This document shows, in pieces, positions 1-7,386 of a DNA stretch of 52,830 nt. Within the stretch, counting starts at the first letter, position 1; each line of letters starts with the position of its first letter. Position numbers and translations under genes: made by a program. The stretch is from Pirellulaceae bacterium (GTDB lineage: Bacteria; Planctomycetota; Planctomycetia; Pirellulales; Thermoguttaceae). The stretch is taken from assembly GCA_012744395.1 (NCBI GenBank), contig JAAYCB010000314.1:1-52830 (forward strand). Reading direction: 5' to 3'. The notes under the pieces are model-generated. The model saw only the letters and a program-made list of their open reading frames with translations. It searched no databases and was not told the origin of the DNA.

Positions 1-2
1 AC

Positions 3-3000
3 GACGGCGCCGGCGACTTCATCGACGCCGCGGGCCGCGACAACGACGAGCGGATTCGCATCCCCGTCGTCGCCGGCCAGACCTATTACCTGCACGTCAC
101 CGGCGCCGGCGGCGCCACCAGCGGGATCGTCAACGGCTACGACCTGACGATCGTCAACACCGCCGTGCCCCAGCCGTATGCCCTGGAACTGGACGACACG
201 CCGCCGGGTGACGATACGATTGGCGACGCGCCGGCCAACAGCGACACGGGGCGCTCCGAGTTCGACGACGTCACCCGCGACAACACGCCGGTGATCTTCT
301 TCCGGCTCGACGACGGGATCTTGCTGCACGATCTGCCGGGCAATGCCGCCGCCGACAGTCCGCCCGACGAGGTGATCCCGATCCCGTTCAACCCGGAGCG
401 CACGGCGGCGACTTCAACGCCCGGCTTCCGCGTCGCGATCTTCGACGAGGGCGAAAACGGCGGGCAACAAGTCGGCGCCGCACCGCAAACGCCGATCGGC
501 TACGCGCGGCAATATGTCAGCGACGGCGCGGTCGTCGAGGGCGTCTACGTGTTCGATTTCGACACCGACGCGCTCGACCCGGCGTTCACGCTCGACGACG
601 GCAGCCACTTCCTCTCCGCCCGCGTGCAGATGATCGATCCGGCCACTCCGGCCCAGACCGGTTGGGGGCCGCGGAGCGCGCTGCTGGAGATCGTCGTCGA
701 CACCGCCGAGCCGCCCGTCTCGTTCGGCTTCCCCGACGTCGCCGGCGATGGACTCCAGCAGGCCGGCGACACCGGCATCCCGAACCAGCCCGCCACGTAC
801 GTCGACCGGATCACGTCCAACACGACGCCGACGTTCTGGGGGATCGCCGAGGCCAACGCGGTCGTCCGCGTCTACGCCGATCTGAACAACAACGGCGTCC
901 TCGATCCGGCGACCGACCTGCTCCTCGGCAAGACGGTTGCCCTGCCCACCGACGGGACCAGCCAGCATCCGGACGGCCAGTGGACCCTTACCAGCCCGAT
1001 CAACCTCAACGATCCGGCCTACTTCCCCGTCCTCGATCGGACGCGGACCCTGTTCGTCACGGCCGAGGACCTGGCCGGCAACGTCTCCGGCCCGGACTCC
1101 GAGGACATGCTCCGCATCTTCCTCGACACCCGCGGCCCGCAGATCTCCGATATCGGCATCCTCGGCGACAATTACGATCTGTTCGATCCGAAGCCGTCGA
1201 CCGACGGGCCCACCCCCTTGGTCTTGGGGCTTGACATCGACTTCGTCGACCGGCCGCTCCGCAACGCCCAATTCGTCTACCCGGCGGTCAACCCGATCCT
1301 GGCGACGACGCCGGGCAACTATATCCTCGTCGGCGACGCCAACGGGATCATTCCGATCAAGTCGATCGAGCTGATCGATACGACGGTCGCCGGGGAACTC
1401 GGCCGAACGACGATTCGGCTCCACTTCTTCGCAGCGCTGCCCGACGACCGCTATACGCTCACCGTCTCCGATCGGATTGCCGACAACGCCGGCAACGCCC
1501 TGGACGGCGAGAGCCACGCCCGCGAGCCGCTCGAGACGGTGCTGTTCCCCAGCGGCGACGGCGTGCCCGGCGGAGATTTCGCCGCCCGGTTCACGATCGA
1601 CAGCCGCCCCGAAGTGGCCACCTACGCGGCGGGCAGCGTCTGGGTCGATACGAACGGCAACGGCGTTTTCGATCCGACCAACGCCGACCGCACGAATCGC
1701 GACATCGTCTACACCTTCGGCTTCACCAGCGACGACCTGTTTGTCGGCAATTTCGTAGCCGGGGTGAACGCAAGGGCCGATGGCTTCGACAAGCTGGCGG
1801 CCTACGGGAACGTCGGCGGCCAGTTCCGCTGGATGATCGACGTCGATAACGACGGCGTGCCTGACCTGAACGTGCCCGAACCGGCCCAGGTCAACGGCCT
1901 GCCCGTCGCCGGCCGCTTCGACGGCAACAACACCAACGGCGATGAAGTCGGCCTCTACTCGGCGGGAACCACGAACGGCTCGACCTGGTATTTCGACACG
2001 AACCACGACTTCCAGGTCGATTACTCGCTGAAGAGCCAGTTGCACGGCGTTCCCTTCGTCGGCGATTTCGACGGCGACGGCTACGACGACCTGGCGACCT
2101 GGCAGGACGACACCTTCCAGTTCGATCTGGCCAACGGCGTCCTGCGCGGCTGGGATGGGATTGTCGACGACTCGGTCACCTTCCGCTTCGGCTTCATCGG
2201 CGTCCGTGAACGGCCCGTCGCGGCCGACCTCGACGGGGACGGCTACGACGACATCGGCCTCTGGGTGCCGGATCGGTCGGGCGTCGCCCCGATCGAATCG
2301 AGTGAGTGGTACATCCTCGTTTCCAACGGGACGACCCTCTTCAATCGCATCGTCACCGATCCCGACCTGGGAGTGCCGACGATTGACTTCAAGCCGGAGC
2401 CCTTCGGGCCCGATCAGTTCGTCCAGTTCGGCGACGGCTACGCGATGCCGCTGTTGGGCAACTTCGATCCGCCCGTGGCCGGCACAACGGCGAGCGACCC
2501 GGCGGTCTTCGAAATCACCGGGACCGGCGCGGACGACGTTTTCGAATTCCAGGCCTCGGCCGATGGCAAGATCGGCAGCGTCGTTCTCAACGGCGTGGTG
2601 CAGACGATTCCCGCGGGCGTGACCAGCATCGTCTTCGACGGCGGCGGCGGCTACGACACCGCTTCGCTGCGCGGCAGCAGCGGCGACGAGGTCTTCATCG
2701 CCAGCCCCGGCAGCGCGACCTTGAGCGGGGCCGGATTCTCCGTCACCACGCGCGCCACGGAGGTCAACCACGGCTACGGCATGGGCGGCAACGACGAAGC
2801 CACGCTCTACGACACGGCCGGCAACGACAAGTTCAAGGCCAAGCCGGCCGAGAACTACGCGAAGATGTACAACGGATCGTACATGAACCGCGCCAAGTTC
2901 TTCTCGACCGTCGTCGGCATCTTCGACGAGGGCAACGACGATTACGCTCGAATCTGGGATTCGGCCGGAGACGACGTGCTGAACGCCTCGCCCACCGAGG

Positions 3001-3437
3001 CCCGCCTTGTCGGCGAGTCGATCGACATCCGCGTCCTGGCCGCCAACCGCCTGCTCGCCTACTCGACGGCCGGCGGCAACGACACGGCCAACCTCTACGA
3101 TTCGCCCGGCAACGATGTCATGCGGGCCCGAGCGCACAAGACCGTCTTCTCCGGGCCGGGCTTCGACATGACCCTCCGGCAGTGGCAGACGATCCACGCC
3201 TTCGCCGAGAACGGCGGCTACGACGTGGCCAAGCTCCACGACACCTCCGGCAACGACGTCGTGCGCACCGCCGAGGATTGGGGCAGCCTCTCGGTCGACC
3301 AGCCGGGCGGCCGCCTCCTCTACGACGCGCTCGGCTTCGACGTCGTCAAGGCCTACCACAGCAAGGGCAACGACAAGGCGCCCGATCCCGACGTTGTCGA
3401 CTTCCTCATGCTCGACGGAGATTGGGACACCGACTAA
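3..3437 (+). CDS. Giant surface/secreted repeat protein, C-terminal 1144 residues (5' end outside window)
   Basis: The reading frame is open from the left edge, so the true start lies upstream; the ATG at 165 is internal. Visible parts, counted from the window edge: the end of a PPC-like beta domain around residues 20-48 (VAGQTYYLHVTG); Ig-like regions around 210-450, one with PTFWGIAEANAVVRVYAD; Asp-rich FG-GAP/VCBS-like repeats at about 684-700 (FVGDFDGDGYDDLATW) and 739-755 (VAADLDGDGYDDIGLW); and from about 880 to 1130 four or more related units of about 65 residues, each with a GND...LYD(S/T)xGND core. Such architectures belong to exported, calcium-binding adhesin-like proteins of planctomycetes. 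No enzyme motif was recognised. It is probably exported and cell-surface associated; its substrate or partner is unknown. The stop is TAA at 3435-3437. Confidence 0.85.
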   Translation, partial: DGAGDFIDAAGRDNDERIRIPVVAGQTYYLHVTGAGGATSGIVNGYDLTIVNTAVPQPYALELDDTPPGDDTIGDAPANSDTGRSEFDDVTRDNTPVIFFRLDDGILLHDLPGNAAADSPPDEVIPIPFNPERTAATSTPGFRVAIFDEGENGGQQVGAAPQTPIGYARQYVSDGAVVEGVYVFDFDTDALDPAFTLDDGSHFLSARVQMIDPATPAQTGWGPRSALLEIVVDTAEPPVSFGFPDVAGDGLQQAGDTGIPNQPATYVDRITSNTTPTFWGIAEANAVVRVYADLNNNGVLDPATDLLLGKTVALPTDGTSQHPDGQWTLTSPINLNDPAYFPVLDRTRTLFVTAEDLAGNVSGPDSEDMLRIFLDTRGPQISDIGILGDNYDLFDPKPSTDGPTPLVLGLDIDFVDRPLRNAQFVYPAVNPILATTPGNYILVGDANGIIPIKSIELIDTTVAGELGRTTIRLHFFAALPDDRYTLTVSDRIADNAGNALDGESHAREPLETVLFPSGDGVPGGDFAARFTIDSRPEVATYAAGSVWVDTNGNGVFDPTNADRTNRDIVYTFGFTSDDLFVGNFVAGVNARADGFDKLAAYGNVGGQFRWMIDVDNDGVPDLNVPEPAQVNGLPVAGRFDGNNTNGDEVGLYSAGTTNGSTWYFDTNHDFQVDYSLKSQLHGVPFVGDFDGDGYDDLATWQDDTFQFDLANGVLRGWDGIVDDSVTFRFGFIGVRERPVAADLDGDGYDDIGLWVPDRSGVAPIESSEWYILVSNGTTLFNRIVTDPDLGVPTIDFKPEPFGPDQFVQFGDGYAMPLLGNFDPPVAGTTASDPAVFEITGTGADDVFEFQASADGKIGSVVLNGVVQTIPAGVTSIVFDGGGGYDTASLRGSSGDEVFIASPGSATLSGAGFSVTTRATEVNHGYGMGGNDEATLYDTAGNDKFKAKPAENYAKMYNGSYMNRAKFFSTVVGIFDEGNDDYARIWDSAGDDVLNASPTEARLVGESIDIRVLAANRLLAYSTAGGNDTANLYDSPGNDVMRARAHKTVFSGPGFDMTLRQWQTIHAFAENGGYDVAKLHDTSGNDVVRTAEDWGSLSVDQPGGRLLYDALGFDVVKAYHSKGNDKAPDPDVVDFLMLDGDWDTD

Positions 3438-3645
3438 CCCCTTGGGCGGCGCCGAGGTCCGCCATTTCGGCCCAGCGGTCCACCGGTAGGGTGGTCCAAG
3501 CGCCCCATCGCCATCGGGTCTTCGTGGCCGAATGCACTTCCGGAGCCGAGTGGGCCGGACTGGGCGAACGATGAGCGTCGGCCCACCGGGAGTGCCACTG
3601 GAGACCGCGGGGCGATGCAATCGCGGGGCAAGCCCACGCGGCAGA

Positions 3646-3779
3646 CCCGGACTATTCATGAGCCGGGGATTCTTCGCTATGTCGCGCGCTGTCCTGACCC
3701 GAAGCGTAAACGAGGCCAACCCGGGTTAGCCGCCCTCGCTTACGCTTCGAGTTAACGATCGGCTCATGAATAGTCCGGG
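3646..3779. repeat. Dispersed palindromic repeat, copy 1
   Basis: A perfect 20-bp inverted repeat (CCCGGACTATTCATGAGCCG at 3646-3665 and its complement at 3760-3779) encloses an inner imperfect inverted repeat (GACCCGAAGCGTAAACGAGG at 3696-3715 against about 3733-3753). A related element lies at 35213-35364, with the same order TTCATG, GCCGG, a TGTCGCGC core and a (A/G)ACCCGA.GCGT arm. The rest of 3438-4029 has no gene I can support. It does hold GTAGGGTGGT at 3486-3495, shared with elements near 20.7 and 23.3 kb. Confidence 0.75.
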
Positions 3780-3885
3780 GACAGGCGCCGCTGCGCGGCC
3801 GCCTCAGAAAGACCCCTCGGGATCTCTCAAGGCACGCCCTCGGAGCGAGCGATCCACCCGCCTTGTAGGGGAGGCGCGTTTTCCG

Positions 3886-3913
3886 TTGCAAACGTCTCTT
3901 CCGGGTTTAGAAT
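3886..3913 (+). promoter_or_regulatory. Candidate sigma-70-like promoter of the BON gene
   Basis: TTGCAA at 3886-3891 and TAGAAT at 3908-3913 are separated by 16 bases. They would start a leader of about 110 nt before the ATG at 4030. Prediction from sequence only. Confidence 0.4.
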
Positions 3914-3927
3914 AACGGGTGAGGGAT

Positions 3928-3947
3928 CGTTCCCGCTCCTGGGAACG
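3928..3947. repeat. Small CGTTCCC...GGGAACG hairpin in BON leader
   Basis: CGTTCCC (3928-3934) and GGGAACG (3941-3947) form a 7-bp stem with a 6-nt loop. It resembles the longer GTTCCCAAGCT palindromes at 40.4 and 43.9 kb and falls in the predicted 5' leader of the BON gene. Confidence 0.45.
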
Positions 3948-4029
3948 GAAGCCCGCTGCGCGGCGGATCGGGACCTGAAGGTCACGCCACATCCAGGCGT
4001 TTCGCACACGGTTTCCAGGAGCCGGCGTC

Positions 4030-4293
4030 ATGAAACAGCGGTCTCAGATTCCGGATCGGGTGATCCAGCAGAGGGTCGCCCAGCAGTTGACTCGCCACGG
4101 GATTCGCCTCCCGTCCGAAGTCCACGTGGAGGTCCGCCACGGCCAGGTTTTCTTAAGCGGCAAGATCGAGTTCGAGATGCAGCGGAAGGCCGCCATCCAC
4201 GCCGCCACCGCCGTCAACGGCGTCAGCAAGGTGGTCGACCAAATGGCCGTCATGCGCAACACGATCGGCGGCTGGCACACGCAGCACCACTGA
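4030..4293 (+). CDS. Small BON-domain protein (87 aa)
   Basis: BON domains are small alpha/beta modules, usually in envelope proteins, thought to bind phospholipid or ligands. Nearly the whole 87-residue protein is one such domain: a helix with IQQRVAQQLTRHG, a strand pair with VEVRHGQVFLSGKIE, and a second helix-strand with AAIHAATAVNGVSKVVDQM. There is no signal peptide, so it is probably cytoplasmic or secreted by another route. It starts with ATG after a candidate promoter and hairpin leader and stands alone between a repeat and decayed minus-strand genes. A second, exported BON protein is at 25866-26657. Family assignment is from pattern; its role is unknown. Confidence 0.8.
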   Translation: MKQRSQIPDRVIQQRVAQQLTRHGIRLPSEVHVEVRHGQVFLSGKIEFEMQRKAAIHAATAVNGVSKVVDQMAVMRNTIGGWHTQHH

Positions 4294-4312
4294 TCCTGCC
4301 CCACCGCCCCTC

Positions 4313-4866
4313 TCACTCGCCGCGCCCAAGCCCGGCTGCCCCGCCGGCCGCGCTAAGCGACTTCGGTAACGGCGCTCCGGGCGGAGGCATTGCCCGCCCG
4401 GGCGATGGTTCTATACACGCGAACAGGCGACTCGGCGTGCCGAGCATCGTCCAGCGGATGGATTGCATCCTCGCCGGCCACGCTGGCGCCGGTGACGGCG
4501 GATCGACGTCGAGCACCAGTCCTTCGCGCCAGTCGGGATGATGCGAGGCGACGACGATCACGGCTTTACATTCACAGGACCCGTCCGAGCGAGACAAAAC
4601 AAGGCCCATCAACCGCTCCGCCTCTTCCAGAACGGCGCCCAGCCGCCCGTGGTCGCGCCAGTGGGCCCAGTCGGCGAAGATCGCGTTCTGCGTGAGCGAG
4701 GGGGCGCCATTGCCATGGATCGCATTCGGCCGGCGGTAGAGTTGGCCGTGCTCTCGGTTCGCGTCGCGTAGGGCGCCAGGGGAAGCTCGCTAAGCGCGCC
4801 CAACTCGTGCGCCAGATCAGCGGCCGCCGCCAGATCGGCCGGCGCGATCAGCGCGCCGGTCGGCAT
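4313..4866 (-). pseudogene. Frameshifted unknown gene
   Basis: From ATG 4866 the minus strand encodes MPTGALIAPADLAAAADLAH and onward to about 4770. The coding sense then continues only in the next frame (LRDANREHGQLYRRPNAIHG, then NAIFADWAHWRDHGRLGAVL and LVLSRSDGSCECKAVIVVAS), ending at 4313. A one-base change at about 4765-4775 (GCGTAGGGCGCC) joins the two. The 5' part is in the same frame as the upstream pseudogene across the TAG at 4900-4902, so both may be one ancestral gene or two adjacent genes. I do not recognise the family. It could be real decay or a base-call error; the coding-like composition on both sides of the shift is the only evidence. Confidence 0.45.
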
Positions 4867-4899
4867 CCGCCCGATCGTGTCGCCCGAGGACGTGTCGGA

Positions 4900-6019
4900 C
4901 TAGCGCCCCCGCGGGGCCCAGGTCTCGTAACCGTAAATGCCCCCACAGCCGCAGCCGCAGCCGCACCCGTCGTCGAGGCCGCCGCTGAGCGTGCCGGAAC
5001 GCGTCGGATAGACGGTGTCGAACGCATACGGCGAAGTGAACGTCGGCCAGCGGAAGCCGATGGTGCTACGCGTCTCGTCGTAGTCCTCGGACGAGTACGT
5101 GCTGGCCTCCTGGTAGTTGTGGGCGTGATGGCCGCTGGTCGTCTTCGTCGTCTCGACCTCCGCCTGGTAGCTTCCGTCGCGATAGCTGAAATCGACCTGG
5201 CGGCGCTGGCGCGACTCGGCGCAGCCCGACTTGCCGAGACTGATCGTGCCGTTGCCGCCGCCGAAGACGACCGTCCCGGTCTCGCCTTCGTAGGTGAACT
5301 TTGTCGAACGACTGCGTCGCCATGCCGTCCAGCTCGAAGCCGATCTTGCCTTGGGCGGTGAGGCCGAAATCGATCGCGTAGCTGTTTGTCTCGGTGAGCG
5401 CTTCGCCGTAGGTCGTGAGGCCCTCAAGCGTGGCGGTCCCCTGTTTGACGCTTGTCTGGTAGTTGGCCGAACCGTCGAAGTCGCGGTGCGCGCAGAACAG
5501 GCCCCGCCCCTGGCCTTCGACGCCCGTGTAGCGCCAGGCGTAAGGCGACGTGCCGAGCGGTTTTTCCTCGGTGAACGTCAAGTCGTAACTCCAATCGTCG
5601 TAGCTGCTGCTCGCCGCCGTGCCGCTCAGTTTCGCGCCACCAACCCAGCTCGTCCAGTCCTCATCGCGCGTGTGGTCGGCGTGCCACGACTCGCGGATCG
5701 CGCCTTGGCCGCTGCCGGCCACGGACCAGCCGTAGCTGCTCCACGCCCGCGGCGACGGGATCCCCTCGTCGCAGCCGCAGCCGCACCCGCAGTCGCCGTA
5801 GGAGCTCGTCGGCCCGTCGTAAATCGTCCGCGCGTAAGCCGCTTGCTGCGTGGGGACGTTGTGATAGCTCAACGCGCGGTCGGTCTCGTAACCGCTCAAG
5901 TAGCGGTAGTGAATCGTGCCATGGCAGGTGCGGGTGCCGATCCCGGCAAAACGCTCGTCCGCGCTATCGGCTGAACATCCACGCAGGCCCTGCTGTTCGA
6001 TCGATCCTACGCTGCACAT
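4900..6019 (-). pseudogene. Frameshifted Tyr/Gly-rich protein with Cys-Gly clusters
   Basis: From about 6019 the minus strand encodes a Tyr/Ser/Thr/Gly-rich protein that reads to ELDGMATQSFDK. A shift at the TTT run 5300-5302 then breaks the frame; the sense resumes in another frame as KFTYEGETGTVVFGGGNGTI and runs to TAG at 4900-4902. Repaired, it would be about 370 residues. Two striking clusters, GDCGCGCGCDEG and DDGCGCGCGCGG, lie near the two ends, and many beta-type segments recur, such as ALTETNSYAIDFGL. A TGA lies in frame just upstream (6026-6028), so the native start is uncertain and may be lost. It resembles no family I can name; a fragment of a larger repeat (RHS-like) protein is possible but unproven. 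Confidence 0.5.
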
Positions 6020-6109
6020 ATCCCCTCACCGACGACCTGCAAACGTCACGGCATGTCCGGAACTTGCCATGTCCCTTCCGTTCTCCCAGAACAACGACTC
6101 CCGACCCGT

Positions 6110-6199
6110 TTATTCGTCTCCGATATCTCGCCGCTCGTTGCCGCGGGCAGTCACGTGGTAGACGGCGCTGTCGAATTCGCTGCGAATGGGCCTGACCAT
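6110..6199 (-). pseudogene. N-terminal fragment of a REP-associated tyrosine transposase (RAYT, Y1_Tnp)
   Basis: Starting at ATG 6199 the minus strand encodes 29 residues, beginning MVRPIRSEFDSAVYHVTARG and continuing NERRDIGDE, then TAA. The pattern MxRPxRxEFxxAxYHVTxRGNERR is the typical start of RAYT/IS200-like Y1 transposases, whose full length is about 150-330 residues; the HUH and catalytic Tyr parts are missing. It therefore looks like a truncated remnant. It lies upstream of the Cys-Gly pseudogene and 2.4 kb from dispersed repeat copy 1. RAYTs are known to mobilise palindromic REP elements; whether this one ever acted on the repeats here is inference. Confidence 0.75.
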
Positions 6200-6420
6200 G
6201 GGGTCTGTTTAGCAGCCGGCCGAGTGGATGTCAAGCGGAGGCTAAACAAACATACTAGCGTTTGTGAGGCACATACATACCCCACCTTGTGCCAGGTGTG
6301 CGTAAAGTGTCAAGGAATTACTTCCTAACCCTGACCCGGCTTGATCGAGGGTCAAACTCTCCGATAAGCTGTTTGGCAAGTGTCAAGAGTTGACCCCCAG
6401 GCCTACGAGAATAATCCGCG

Positions 6421-7386
6421 CTATTCTGGAATTTCCTTCGCCTCGCGGAGGTTCTGGCCGAGGGCGACCATATACCGCTTGCCACCGACCTCGGATTCCA
6501 CGGAGCGGTCGTGGATCTGGAGAATCTTGGCCTGCACGGGGCCAATATCGAAGGTGTCGCCCTCGAAGAGGCGGTATTTCTGGCCCGACGTGCGGGCTTC
6601 GATCCAGACCTGCGGCTTCCCGTCGACCTGCGTGATCCCCGTCACGAAGGTGTACTTGCCGTGGTCGAAGGCGGGCGGGGCCGCGGAAGGGCGCTCGGGC
6701 GAGCGCGGCGTCTCCGGCGGGGGGGGCGCGTACGGCGAGAAGATCGCCCTGCCGGCGATCACCGCGCAATACTCTTCGAGACCCTTCGCGTCGAGGGCAT
6801 CGGCGGGCGGCTCTTCCAGCGCGGTCTGGCGGGGCTTGCCCGCCGAGTCCGACGCGGTGGCCAGCGCGAGCGCTTCGACGGTGATGTCCAGGCCGAGTTT
6901 CTCCGAACCGCTGACCGGCGTGATCGTGATCGCCTTGATGCGGTGCAGGTAGTCGGCGGAGTAGAACCCGTACAGCCAGCGGGTCAGTTGCCGCAGAGAG
7001 CCCTCGCCGCGGACGGTGAAGGTCAGCCGACTGCCGGCTTCGCCGAGCGGGCGGCTATAGGAGGGTTTGACAACGGTATTCCTGAAGCCCACGTCATAGC
7101 GCGGCGAAGCGCAAAGCTGGAGCAGCCAGAGCTGATAGCGCGAGCTGGCCGCCTCGGGGTCCGCCGGCAGGCTCTGGCGATTCCATGCGGACAGCTTGCG
7201 CTCGACATCCCGGCTGCGGCGTATCGTCTCCTTGGCCTCGTTGACCTGCTTGGCCAGGTTCGCTCGATCGGCGCGGAGCTTCTTGGTCGAGCCGCCAAAC
7301 ACCCCGGCGAACATCCAGATCGCGACGGGCACGAGCAGCGCGCCGGTGGCGACCGCCAGGTTTTTTTCGCGTTTGCTGATTGCCAT
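6421..7386 (-). CDS. gspM: Type II secretion platform protein GspM/PilO-like, with C-terminal GspC/PilP-like domain
   Basis: 321 residues. An N-terminal membrane anchor (residues about 9-30, LAVATGALLVPVAIWMFAGV) is followed by a coiled region (KKLRADRANLAKQVNEAKET) and a PilO/GspM-type ferredoxin-like periplasmic part to about 190. A Pro-rich linker (about 220-245, YAPPPPETPRSPERPSAAPP) leads to a beta domain (about 250-315) with TGITQVDGKPQVWIEARTSG, LFEGDTFDIGPVQAKILQI and YMVALGQNL. That pattern is typical of the PilP/GspC homology region, which contacts the secretin. Its ATG (7386) shares one base with the gspL stop (TGATG), so translation is probably coupled. It is the last gene of the operon. 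The platform role is established for the family; the fusion is my reading. Confidence 0.75.
   Translation of the reverse strand: MAISKREKNLAVATGALLVPVAIWMFAGVFGGSTKKLRADRANLAKQVNEAKETIRRSRDVERKLSAWNRQSLPADPEAASSRYQLWLLQLCASPRYDVGFRNTVVKPSYSRPLGEAGSRLTFTVRGEGSLRQLTRWLYGFYSADYLHRIKAITITPVSGSEKLGLDITVEALALATASDSAGKPRQTALEEPPADALDAKGLEEYCAVIAGRAIFSPYAPPPPETPRSPERPSAAPPAFDHGKYTFVTGITQVDGKPQVWIEARTSGQKYRLFEGDTFDIGPVQAKILQIHDRSVESEVGGKRYMVALGQNLREAKEIPE

Noticed and set aside
414..3719. Minus-strand open frame of about 1100 codons opposite the giant surface protein
   Set aside because: Antisense shadow of a GC-rich gene: no family motif, and the composition (Val/Arg/Asp/Gly) follows from the reverse of the real codons.
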